This document shows, in pieces, positions 21,500 through 30,467 of a DNA stretch of 49,778 nt. The DNA comes from Candidatus Epulonipiscium sp. (GTDB lineage: Bacteria > Bacillota > Clostridia > Lachnospirales > JAAYNZ01): NCBI GenBank assembly GCA_012524135.1, contig JAAYSE010000008.1, positions 1 to 49,778 of the forward strand, written 5' to 3'. Position 1 is the first letter of the stretch, and the number at the start of each line of letters is the position of its first letter. The notes beneath the pieces are model-generated. The model was not told where the DNA came from. It did not search any database and was given only the letters and a program-made list of their open reading frames with translations. The position numbers and the translations under genes are program-made.

Positions 21500-22237
21500 T
21501 TATCCTATGGTAAAGTAAAAACGATCTTCTAATATTTTTGCTTTTTCTTTCGTCAATAAAGCATCTTCCTTAATTCCTTCAAATTGAACTACATAAGTCC
21601 AGCGTCCGTAAGGATAAATTCTTTTAATTTTTTCAATTTGAATAATATACGATTTATGACTTCTTAAAAACAAATGAGGAGGTAATTTTTCTTCCAGCTC
21701 ACTTAACGTTTCCGTAGTACTAAAACGATCTTTTTTAGTAATAATAATAGTTGACCGTTTCTCTCTTTGAATCAAAATAATATCTCTTGGATGAATTACT
21801 GCCATTCCTTCTTTATTTCTTAGTAAAATATGTGGCAACACTTCTTTGGGAATAGAAGGAGATAAATCAAGCTTTAATATTTGCATTCTTTGCACGGTTT
21901 CTTGTAAACGTTTTAATTGAAACGGTTTAACAATATAATCAAATGCATAAAGTGCAAAAGCCTCTGGCATATATTCTTGATAAGCAGTAATAAAAACAAT
22001 CATACATTTAGGATCAATATCCGCAATGAGCTTTGCTGCATCAATTCCATTCATTTCTGGCATTTCTACATCCATAAAAACACCATCTGGCCTTACTTCT
22101 TCTACCAACTGAATCGCTTCTGTACCATTTTGTGCTTCCCCTACAATAGTAATTCCAGGAACCTTTAAAAGTGCCTTTTTTAAAATATAACGCATTTTTT
22201 CTTCATCATCTACAATGATTATCCGAAGCAAAATCAC
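21500..22237 (-). CDS. LytTR-family response regulator
   Basis: Receiver domain RIIIVDDEEKMRYIL...GVFMDVEMPEMNGIDAA...VIFITAYQEYMPEAFALYAFDYIVKPF, then LytTR domain (LFLRSHKSYIIQIEKIKRIYPYGRWTYVVQF). Actual start may be GTG 22237 or TTG 22231 after GGAGAGG. Confidence 0.93.
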   Translation of the reverse strand: MILLRIIIVDDEEKMRYILKKALLKVPGITIVGEAQNGTEAIQLVEEVRPDGVFMDVEMPEMNGIDAAKLIADIDPKCMIVFITAYQEYMPEAFALYAFDYIVKPFQLKRLQETVQRMQILKLDLSPSIPKEVLPHILLRNKEGMAVIHPRDIILIQREKRSTIIITKKDRFSTTETLSELEEKLPPHLFLRSHKSYIIQIEKIKRIYPYGRWTYVVQFEGIKEDALLTKEKAKILEDRFYFTIG

Positions 22238-22512
22238 CTCTCCTTTCGAAGGGCTAACGGTTTTTTAAATAATAATTCTTGAAGAAGAAAAGCTCTTTTA
22301 AGATCTTTTTTACTCACCATTGTATTTAATTTCGGCAATGATTCCTTCTTATCTACTTGTTGATGACTGAGTGAAGTATGGTCTATCTTTGCTCTCGATT
22401 TATTTTTCTCTAAATTTTGAATACGTGAATTTTGTTTAGACTGATGAACAGATTTTATTTTTTTCTTTTTTTTATTTTTAATACTATTATTACTTTCTTG
22501 CATATTTTTCAT
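22234..22512 (-). CDS. Small Lys-rich protein of unknown function
   Basis: 92 codons; RBS AAAGGAGG upstream of ATG; its stop overlaps the response-regulator start. Composition is highly charged (IKNKKKKKIKSVHQSKQ...) with a C-terminal helix-like KKDLKRAFLLQELLFKKPLALRKER. Confidence 0.7.
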   Translation of the reverse strand: MKNMQESNNSIKNKKKKKIKSVHQSKQNSRIQNLEKNKSRAKIDHTSLSHQQVDKKESLPKLNTMVSKKDLKRAFLLQELLFKKPLALRKER

Positions 22513-22526
22513 TCTTTATCCTCCTT

Positions 22527-23510
22527 TTATTGGTTAGAGGAAATATCTTCAATACCTATATTTTCACGCATTTTTGTATCCGCTTTAATATTTTCTAATT
22601 GATAAAAATCTAGAACACCTAATTTTCCTTCTCTTAAAGCAACTGCAATAGCTTGTGGAACTTGCGCTTCAGCTTCTACTACTTTAGCTCTCATTTCTTG
22701 TACTTTAGCTTTCATTTCTTGTTCCGTAGCAATCGCAATCGCTCTTCGTTCTTCTGCTTTCGCTTGAGCAATTTGTTTATCCGCTTCTGCCTGTTCAATT
22801 TGTAATTGAGCTCCAATATTTCTACCTACATCTACATCCGCAATGTCAATAGATAAAATTTCAAATGCTGTACCGGAATCCAATCCCTTGCTTAATACTC
22901 GTTCAGAAATCAGATCTGGATTTTCTAATACTTCTTTATGCGTTACAGAACTACCAATAGTTGTTACAATTCCCTCTCCAACACGTGCTAAAACTGTTTC
23001 TTCTCCTGCTCCACCCACTAATCGACTAAGGTTTGCTCGAACCGTCACTCTAGCAATCGCCTTGACCTCAATCCCATTTTTAGCCATTGCTGCTACTAAA
23101 GGGGTTTCAATAATCTTTGGTTTAACACTCATTCGTACTGCATCTAATACATTTCTACCAGCTAAATCGATAGCTGCTGCACGTTCAAAACTTAATTGTA
23201 AGTCTGCTCGATGGGCTGCAATTAAAGCATCAACTACATTATCCACATGTCCACCTGCTAATAAATGTGATTCTAGTTGATTAATGCTTACATTTAAACC
23301 TGCTTTAGACGCTTTAATCAATGGTTGCACAATACGTGCAGGACGTACTCTTCGTAAACGCATCCCCACTAATGTAAAAATACTCACTCGAACACCTGCT
23401 GCTAATGCAGAAATCCATAATCCTACAGGAACAAAACTAAAAAGCAACGCTAGAATAAATACAACAATCCCAATTAAAATCAAACTCATTGTTTCTGCCA
23501 TGATTGCCAT
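22527..23510 (-). CDS. floA: Flotillin-like protein FloA (YqfA/SPFH family)
   Basis: N-terminal [36 protein letters not shown]..., [31 protein letters not shown], then an Ala/Glu-rich coiled coil. ATG 23510 with RBS AAAAGGAG. Confidence 0.95.
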   Translation of the reverse strand: MAIMAETMSLILIGIVVFILALLFSFVPVGLWISALAAGVRVSIFTLVGMRLRRVRPARIVQPLIKASKAGLNVSINQLESHLLAGGHVDNVVDALIAAHRADLQLSFERAAAIDLAGRNVLDAVRMSVKPKIIETPLVAAMAKNGIEVKAIARVTVRANLSRLVGGAGEETVLARVGEGIVTTIGSSVTHKEVLENPDLISERVLSKGLDSGTAFEILSIDIADVDVGRNIGAQLQIEQAEADKQIAQAKAEERRAIAIATEQEMKAKVQEMRAKVVEAEAQVPQAIAVALREGKLGVLDFYQLENIKADTKMRENIGIEDISSNQ

Positions 23511-23623
23511 TATAAACACTCCTTTTATAGTATTTAATAAATTGCTTAAATAAAATTTTTATTATTATTTATTCTAATATAAAAATTATATGGTATTCAT
23601 ACTTTATTGTTTTTTTAATTATA

Positions 23624-24136
23624 CTAATTTTCTCGTATCTTCTTGACTTGATTTTCTTGCTGATGGTTGTCTTGAAAAAGTTCTACTACTATTTTATTTT
23701 CAGAAACGCTAACAACAATCACTTTTTGATTCGTAGGAATAAAAGAACCATTTGACAAAACATCTAAACGAACTCCATTAAAATCTACACTACCTGACGG
23801 TCTAAGAGGAGTTACTGTCCTACCTACTTTCCCAATAAAATATTCTATATCATTATATTCTGGTTTTTCTTTTTGAAGTGTATCTCGTAAAATCAAAGAA
23901 TGATAAAATTGCTTTTGTGTTGCCCAACGAATAATAATAGAAAAAATAACGGTCAAAAAAATTGCGATGATTAAAAACATCAAAATTCCTTGTAATACAG
24001 TTTGTGCTGTCAAAACTATACCAATGATAATGGATACCACTCCTAAGGTACCAAAAATTCCAAATCCAGGTATAAAAATTTCAACAGTTAACAAAAAAAT
24101 TCCTACAATTAATAATCCAATAACTAAATAATTCAT
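23624..24136 (-). CDS. NfeD family membrane protein (short form without protease domain)
   Basis: N-terminal TM region FIPGFGIFGTLGVVSIIIGIVL and C-terminal OB-fold pattern IGKVGRTVTPLRPSGSVDFNGVRLDVLSNGSFIPTNQKVIVVSV; adjacent to floA. Confidence 0.92.
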   Translation of the reverse strand: MNYLVIGLLIVGIFLLTVEIFIPGFGIFGTLGVVSIIIGIVLTAQTVLQGILMFLIIAIFLTVIFSIIIRWATQKQFYHSLILRDTLQKEKPEYNDIEYFIGKVGRTVTPLRPSGSVDFNGVRLDVLSNGSFIPTNQKVIVVSVSENKIVVELFQDNHQQENQVKKIREN

Positions 24137-24173
24137 TTTTACACTCCTTTCTTATATAGAATATGTTATCTCT

Positions 24174-24202
24174 ATCGTATCTTAAAAGTCGTGATTTTAC
24201 AA
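24174..24202 (-). promoter_or_regulatory. Putative internal promoter upstream of nfeD-floA
   Basis: Minus strand TTGTAA (24202-24197), 17-nt spacer, TACGAT (24179-24174). Confidence 0.4.
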
Positions 24203-24234
24203 GGGTTTTGGTCTATCTTATACAAATTCCTGTT

Positions 24235-25113
24235 TCAATTGTCACCCTCACCTTGTTTAGGAATTTGTATATGGACAACGGTCATACCTTCATGTTCTTT
24301 TACATGAATAGTACCATGATATTGGTCTATAATTTTTTTTACAATATATAACCCCATTCCTCGTCCTTCTTTTTGTTTTGTTGTATACCCTGCTTTAAAC
24401 CATTTTTCCCAAGCACTATAATCTGGTGAAACTCCTGTATTACTAACCATAAATTCAAAATTAGTAAGAGTTTCTTTAATATGAACAATTAATTTTTTAT
24501 CTCCCTTTCCCCATGTCGCCGCCTCTAGGCCATTATCTATTAAATTTCCTAAACACCTACATATTTCCCAAGCTGGAACTGTAAGATCCTGTAAACTAGA
24601 TTGAATCATCGTTTGATAATGCACTTCTTTTTTTTGAGCATCATAAGATTTGGCTTGCAATAATGCATTAATAGCCGGATGAACTGTTTTAATATTTTTA
24701 CTTAGGTTTCCAATGTCTCCATATAAAGTATGAAGATACGAAGCTACTTCCTCATATTCTTTCATTTCTACAAGACTATATAATATTTGAAGATGGTTTA
24801 AAAAATCATGACGCTGTGAACGTAAATCTCTATTTAAAAGATTAATATTATAATATGCTTCTTTATACATATTCGATTGTTCCCACCACCACAAAAACTC
24901 CTTAAAATCCTTCCAAGTAATATAACTATTATATAGTATGATAATAATAAGAAATATTAATAAAAAATCTGGTTTATTAAATACATTTTGTTGAATATAA
25001 CCTAAATGAAGTAATATGCGATTGATTAAAAGAAGGACAATAGCTATCCATTGAACCATATGAAGTAAAAATAAGATCTTTTGAATTTTGGAAATAGAAA
25101 TTTCTTTTTTCAT
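24235..25113 (-). CDS. Membrane sensor histidine kinase (SpoOB/AgrC-like GHKL type)
   Basis: Two N-terminal TM helices, H-box RSQRHDFLNHLQILYSLVEMKEYEEV, N-box CLGNLIDNGLEAA, G-box GRGMGLYIVKKIIDQYHGTI; RBS AAAGGAG before ATG. Confidence 0.9.
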   Translation of the reverse strand: MKKEISISKIQKILFLLHMVQWIAIVLLLINRILLHLGYIQQNVFNKPDFLLIFLIIIILYNSYITWKDFKEFLWWWEQSNMYKEAYYNINLLNRDLRSQRHDFLNHLQILYSLVEMKEYEEVASYLHTLYGDIGNLSKNIKTVHPAINALLQAKSYDAQKKEVHYQTMIQSSLQDLTVPAWEICRCLGNLIDNGLEAATWGKGDKKLIVHIKETLTNFEFMVSNTGVSPDYSAWEKWFKAGYTTKQKEGRGMGLYIVKKIIDQYHGTIHVKEHEGMTVVHIQIPKQGEGDN

Positions 25114-25215
25114 ATGGTCTCTCCTTTACTAAATATTTATTATCTATATTAATATTCATTTTTATCATGAAAATAATTCTGTATTATGAACTATAAAATA
25201 TAGAAGTACAATTTA

Positions 25216-25238
25216 TATACTAACCCTTTCTTAGTATA
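25216..25238. promoter_or_regulatory. Perfect inverted repeat in the histidine-kinase promoter region
   Basis: TATACTAA-CCCTTTC-TTAGTATA (8-bp arms, 7-nt spacer). Confidence 0.45.
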
Positions 25239-25406
25239 CTATAAATGGAAAATAAGTGCTATATTTTTCACAAGGTTTGTAAAAGAAAAAGGTTCCATCT
25301 CGCTTTCATAAGATGAAACCATCTATAAAATTTTAAACAAAGCATAGGACAAGTTAAAAATGAATATATTGTCTACAGGCACATAATTACTGAAAGAGGG
25401 GGTTCT

Positions 25407-26948
25407 ATGACCAAACATTCTCTTATTGGAGGCGCTATCATCTTAACAATTGCTAGTTTTATTACTCGGATTTTAGGTTTTATATATCGAATTTATATGT
25501 CTCGTTTAATTGGTGCAGAAGGAATGGGTTTATTTCAACTCATTTTCCCTATTTATATGCTTGGATATACTCTTTCTTCTTCAGGTATTTCTGTAGCTGT
25601 TTCTAAATTAGTAGCGGAAGAAAATGCGAAAAGAAATCCTGCAAATGCTCGAAAAATTTTACGTCTTTCATTATTAGTAGCTGTAGGCATTGCTTGGATT
25701 TTTATGATGATCGTACTATTAAAAGCACAACAAATTTCCACCTATATTCTAAAAGATACACGAACAACTTTAGCCTTAGGAATCCTAGGATTATCTGTTC
25801 CTTTTATGGCTGCTGCTTCCATGTTAAAAGGATATTTTTATGGTCTGCAAGAAATGGATAAACCAGCAGTCGCTCAAGTATTTGAACAACTCATGCGTAT
25901 GATCACTATTTATTTAATTGCTGACTGGTTTATTCCTAAAGGCATCACCTACGCTTGCGCTATGGCTGCAATAGGAATGACAGTAGGAGAATTTATTTCT
26001 TTTAGCTATACTTATATATGTTACAAGCAATACCAAAAAAAACAAGATTCATTTAAACAAAAATTTTCATCCTTAACAACCAAAAAAGGATTATACGCTA
26101 TTCTTGCTATTGCCATGCCCATCACTTTAAATCGAGGATTTTCATCTATCCTACAAAGTATTGAAACCATCATGCTTCCTACTAGACTACAATTATTTGG
26201 TTATTCCTATGCAGAAACAATTGGTTTATATGGACAATTTTCTGGTATGGCAATGCCACTGATTTTTTTCCCTTCTATTTTAACTACTTCACTAGCTATG
26301 ACTTTAATTCCTACAATTTCTGAAGCGAAAGCAATTAAAAATACTCGTCAAATCCAATATTCAACATCAAAATCTTTACAAATTGCATCTCTTATTGGAA
26401 TGGGTGCAGCTTGTTTATTCATTCTTTTTTCTCACTCCTTAGGAAAACTTATTTATCGTCAAGAAGAAGTAGGAACTATCTTATATTCACTTTCTTGGCT
26501 ATGCCCTTTTTTATATTTTCAACAAACTTTATCCGGTGTATTAAACGGATTAGGTGAACAAATAGCTAGCTTTCGTCATACTATATCAGGAGCACTTCTT
26601 CGAATGACGATGATTTATTTTATTGTTCCTTTGCTAGGATTACAAGGATTAATTTGGTCTTTACTGGTTAGTACCATTTGGGTAACTGGCTTGCATTTAA
26701 AAAGAGTACTACAAAAAACTCATCTAACTTTTGATCTTAGTAATTGGATTTTAAAACCTATCCTAGCATCTATTGGTGCAGCATTCATCACTCAACCCAT
26801 TCAAAAACATTTTATTATGCTACATTTCCCTTTTGAATTCAGTATTATTTTATCCATTGCATTCTTAGGTATTATTTATCTTCTTATGATCATTGCATTA
26901 GGTTGTTTTTCTAAAGAAGATATAAATAAGATAAGAAAAAATTTATAA
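25407..26948 (+). CDS. spoVB: Stage V sporulation protein B-like flippase (MOP superfamily)
   Basis: N-terminus LIGGAIILTIASFITRILGFIYRIYMSRLIGAEGMGLFQLIFPIYML and GISVAVSKLVAEE are typical of SpoVB; about 14 TM. Confidence 0.88.
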   Translation: MTKHSLIGGAIILTIASFITRILGFIYRIYMSRLIGAEGMGLFQLIFPIYMLGYTLSSSGISVAVSKLVAEENAKRNPANARKILRLSLLVAVGIAWIFMMIVLLKAQQISTYILKDTRTTLALGILGLSVPFMAAASMLKGYFYGLQEMDKPAVAQVFEQLMRMITIYLIADWFIPKGITYACAMAAIGMTVGEFISFSYTYICYKQYQKKQDSFKQKFSSLTTKKGLYAILAIAMPITLNRGFSSILQSIETIMLPTRLQLFGYSYAETIGLYGQFSGMAMPLIFFPSILTTSLAMTLIPTISEAKAIKNTRQIQYSTSKSLQIASLIGMGAACLFILFSHSLGKLIYRQEEVGTILYSLSWLCPFLYFQQTLSGVLNGLGEQIASFRHTISGALLRMTMIYFIVPLLGLQGLIWSLLVSTIWVTGLHLKRVLQKTHLTFDLSNWILKPILASIGAAFITQPIQKHFIMLHFPFEFSIILSIAFLGIIYLLMIIALGCFSKEDINKIRKNL

Positions 26949-26951
26949 CTC

Positions 26952-27866
26952 TTATTTTTGATATAAATTATACGGTGTTTCTTGATATACATAATAGTTG
27001 AGCCAATTAGAAAATAATAAATTAGCATGTCCTCGCCATCTAACTAAAGGATATTTTGTAGGATCATCTTGTGGAAAATAATATTGGGGTACTTGAATAT
27101 CCAATCCTTTTTCAAGATCTCGTAAATATTCTTCCTTTAAAGTTAATGGATCATATTCCGAATGCCCTGTAATAAAAATTTGTTTTTTATCTTTAGAAAT
27201 AACCAAATAAACTCCTGCTTCTTTTGAAGTAGATAAAATCTCTAATTCAGATATTTTTTCTATATCCTCTTCTCGGACTTCTGTATGACGAGACTGTGGT
27301 ACATAAAAAACATCATCAAAACCTCGGAGAAGTTGTTCCTGAGGTTTTTTTAATATATGTGGAAAAACTCCAAACATTTTTTGTGGCAACGGATATTTGG
27401 GTACACCATAGTGATAATATAATCCCGCTTGCGCTCCCCAACAGATATGCAAAGTAGATGTTACATGAAATTTGGACCATTCCATAATTTGCTTTAACTC
27501 ATCCCAATAAGTTACATCATCAAAATGCAAATGCTCAATCGGAGCTCCTGTAATAATCATACCATCAAATTTTTCATGTTTGATATCATCAAACGTTTTA
27601 TAAAATGTCAACAAATAATCTTTAGATGTATTTTTACTATTATGAGTTTTGGTATGAAGTAAAGTAATTTCTATTTGTAAAGCTGTATTACCTAATAATC
27701 TTAAAAGCTGCGTTTCTGTTATTTGTTTTAAAGGCATTAAATTTAAAATTACAATTTTTAATTCACGAATATCTTGACGAATAGCTCGATTTTCATCCAT
27801 AATGAAAATATTTTCTTTTTTTAAAATCTCTGCTGCTGGTAATTGATCTGGTATTTTAATAGGCAT
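26952..27866 (-). CDS. metA: Homoserine O-acyltransferase MetA (sequence suggests acetyl-CoA specificity)
   Basis: [65 protein letters not shown] at 27866 with RBS AAAGGTG. Confidence 0.95.
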   Translation of the reverse strand: MPIKIPDQLPAAEILKKENIFIMDENRAIRQDIRELKIVILNLMPLKQITETQLLRLLGNTALQIEITLLHTKTHNSKNTSKDYLLTFYKTFDDIKHEKFDGMIITGAPIEHLHFDDVTYWDELKQIMEWSKFHVTSTLHICWGAQAGLYYHYGVPKYPLPQKMFGVFPHILKKPQEQLLRGFDDVFYVPQSRHTEVREEDIEKISELEILSTSKEAGVYLVISKDKKQIFITGHSEYDPLTLKEEYLRDLEKGLDIQVPQYYFPQDDPTKYPLVRWRGHANLLFSNWLNYYVYQETPYNLYQK

Positions 27867-28166
27867 TTTATTCACCTTTTCTTTATTTATTTATTTTTAT
27901 TTATTTTAAACTCTTTTGTTATATACATAACTATTTACAATTCTTTTATTGTAGCAGAATTAAAGATTAAATGCTATATTTTCAATTTTTTATTATATTT
28001 CGTAAATCTTAAGATGTAATTACTACAATCATTTTATACCGACTTATAAAAATTTATTTTTCTATGATTTTAAAAGTAAATCCATGATTTAATCTATAAT
28101 TTACATACAAACTTCTATAATTGATATTCTTTATCATTATTTCCCTTTTACTATCTTTTATCATAT

Positions 28167-28198
28167 TTGAATTTTCTGAATAAATAGTTTAATATAAT
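28167..28198 (+). promoter_or_regulatory. Putative promoter of hsp20
   Basis: TTGAAT (28167-28172), 17-nt spacer, TAATAT (28190-28195) overlapping TATAAT (28193-28198). Confidence 0.45.
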
Positions 28199-28319
28199 GT
28201 TAAAGGGTAAAAAATTACTTCCATCTTATGTGGCTTGAATATAAAAAACATAAGATTGGTTACACTTAAGAAAAGTACTATTTTTAATAAGTACTAAAAA
28301 ATAACGGAGGTGCTATTTA

Positions 28320-28744
28320 TGTTTAACATGATTCCTTTTGGAAGAGGTCGAAGACATGGTTTAACAAATTGGGATGATTTTTTTAATGATGACTTTTTTT
28401 CTCCCATGACATCTATGAGTCATATCTTTCGAGCAGATATCAAAGAAACAGATACGACTTATGAAGTAGAAGTAGATGTTCCTGGTATGGATAAGAAAGA
28501 TATTCAAATCCATTACATCAATAATCAACTCATTGTTCAAGGAAAACGTTCTGCTGATACAGAAGTAAAAGAAGAAAACTATATTCGTCGTGAAAGAAAT
28601 TTTGGAGAATTTAGGCGTTCCTTTTATGTAGATAATGTCGATGAAGAAAAAATTAATGCCACCTTTAAAGATGGTGTATTAAAAATTTCTCTTCCAAAAA
28701 TAGAAACTGAATTACCAAAAGGACGACAAATAGATATTGATTAA
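28320..28744 (+). CDS. hsp20: Hsp20/alpha-crystallin small heat shock protein
   Basis: MFNMIPFGRGRRHGLTNWDDFFND; alpha-crystallin domain ending FKDGVLKISLPK; RBS CGGAGG. Confidence 0.95.
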
Positions 28745-28770
28745 AAAATAGCTTCTAAAATATAAAATTT

Positions 28771-28840
28771 AAAATAGGTATATGGCTTTTTGTTGTAATC
28801 TGTAATCCTGTAAACAACAAAGCTATATACCTATTTTTTT
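28771..28840. terminator. Bidirectional terminator between hsp20 and glutamate dehydrogenase
   Basis: Long inverted repeat AAAATAGGTATATGGCTTT(T)TTGTTGT / ACAACAAAGCTATATACCTATTTT with T-tail. Confidence 0.85.
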
Positions 28841-28873
28841 AAACTCCAATTTTAAATCTTTCTATTTTCTATT

Positions 28874-30139
28874 TTAATACCAACCTCTGAGTTTCATTAC
28901 ATCTGCTACTTTTTTTACGGAATGCATATAAGCTGCTTTTCGAACCGTTGTTTTATACTCTTCTTGTATTTTCCAAATATCATTAAAAGCATTTACCATA
29001 GCGATCTCTTCTTTTTCTTGAACTTCCTCTTCTCCCCAATAATAGCCGTACAAGTTTTGTACCCATTCAAAGTAAGAAACCGTTACTCCACCTGCATTCG
29101 TAAGAATATCAGGAGTTACCGTAATTTTCCTACTTTCTAAAATCTCATCTGCTTTTGGTGTTAAAGGTCCATTTGCAGCTTCACAAACTAATTTAGCTTG
29201 AATCATTTTTGCTACCTCTGCTGTCACCGCATTTTCTAAGGCAGCTGGAATTAAAATATCCACAGAAAGCTTCCAGAAATCTTCCATAGTAATTTCTTGA
29301 GCTTTAGGATAATCCACCAAATCCCCTTTTTCATCCATATATGATTTTAAATCCTCATAATCAAGACCTTGATCGTTGTATAAAGCATAAGTCCCTTTTT
29401 CTTTCGTCCATTCTGCAATAGCGACCACTTTAGCTCCTTGTTCTTGACAATTTTTCACTGTATAACTTCCTACATTACCAAATCCTTGAACAGCTACTTT
29501 AGCCTGATCCATAGAAATACCTAATTTTTTAGCAGCCTCTCTAGCTATGACCGCTACACCAAAACCTGTAGCTTCTGTTCTACCTTTAGAGCCGCCCCAA
29601 TCTACTGGTTTTCCTGTAAGAACTCCCACTGCATGATGACCTGTTAATTTATTATATTCATCTACCATCCAAGCCATAATTTGTCCATTCGTATTTACAT
29701 CCGGTGCTGGAATATCAATTTTTTCACCTAAATATTTATAAAGTCCATCAATATATCCTCTGGATAACCTTTCTAATTCTCCCTTTGAAAGATCTTTGGG
29801 ATCAACACAGATTCCACCCTTTCCTCCCCCATAAGGAATACCTGTCACACAACATTTAAACGTCATCCAAACGGATAACGCTTTTACTTCATCTAAATTA
29901 ACACCAGGATGGAATCGAATTCCACCTTTGGCTGGACCAATAGCGTCATTATGAACTGAACGATAACCTTTAAAAACCTTTACTGTACCATCGTCCATTT
30001 TTACAGGAATAGAAATTTCAATCACACGAAGTGGGTCTTTTAAGATTTCATATACAGCTGGATCTAAATTTAAAGCATCACAAGCTAATTTCACTTGTTT
30101 TTGAGCATTTTGTAGCGGATTTAAATTTTCATTTTTCAT
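28874..30139 (-). CDS. Glu/Leu/Phe/Val dehydrogenase, probable NAD-specific glutamate dehydrogenase
   Basis: GPAKGGIRFHPGV, GIPYGGGKGGI, APDVNTNGQIMAWMVDEY, VQGFGNVG, TNAGGVTVSYFEWVQN. Confidence 0.95.
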   Translation of the reverse strand: MKNENLNPLQNAQKQVKLACDALNLDPAVYEILKDPLRVIEISIPVKMDDGTVKVFKGYRSVHNDAIGPAKGGIRFHPGVNLDEVKALSVWMTFKCCVTGIPYGGGKGGICVDPKDLSKGELERLSRGYIDGLYKYLGEKIDIPAPDVNTNGQIMAWMVDEYNKLTGHHAVGVLTGKPVDWGGSKGRTEATGFGVAVIAREAAKKLGISMDQAKVAVQGFGNVGSYTVKNCQEQGAKVVAIAEWTKEKGTYALYNDQGLDYEDLKSYMDEKGDLVDYPKAQEITMEDFWKLSVDILIPAALENAVTAEVAKMIQAKLVCEAANGPLTPKADEILESRKITVTPDILTNAGGVTVSYFEWVQNLYGYYWGEEEVQEKEEIAMVNAFNDIWKIQEEYKTTVRKAAYMHSVKKVADVMKLRGWY

Positions 30140-30467
30140 TTTTACCCCTCCTAGTTATCACTTTACTTTAAAAAATAATCTTCTTTATTCTCCTTAAATT
30201 AGTATCTATTATAAACACAAGTACCATTTAATTATATTGAATTATAACATAAAATCTTTTTTTTAGAAAGTCAGAAATGAAACTTTTTAAAATTAAAATT
30301 TCTTTTTCATATTATATATAACTAATTCCAAACCACTAGTAAACTTCTATTACATTCAATAATCTCTGATTTTAAGTATACTTTATCGAATACTATTATA
30401 TTATCACAATCTATCTATGTTTTATAAATTATGCAAGTTTTTTATTGTTTACTTTCTTATTGCTGAA

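Noticed and set aside
22843-23280. 145-aa plus-strand ORF antisense to floA
   Set aside because: Wholly inside the well-supported floA gene; low-complexity Ser/Thr/Ala translation typical of antisense frames, no RBS.
27867-28166. SAM riboswitch upstream of metA
   Set aside because: Region is AT-rich without recognisable S-box conserved segments or a strong terminator hairpin in the metA direction.
28140-28319. CIRCE element for HrcA control of hsp20
   Set aside because: No TTAGCACTC-N9-GAGTGCTAA match; the inverted repeats present have unrelated sequence.
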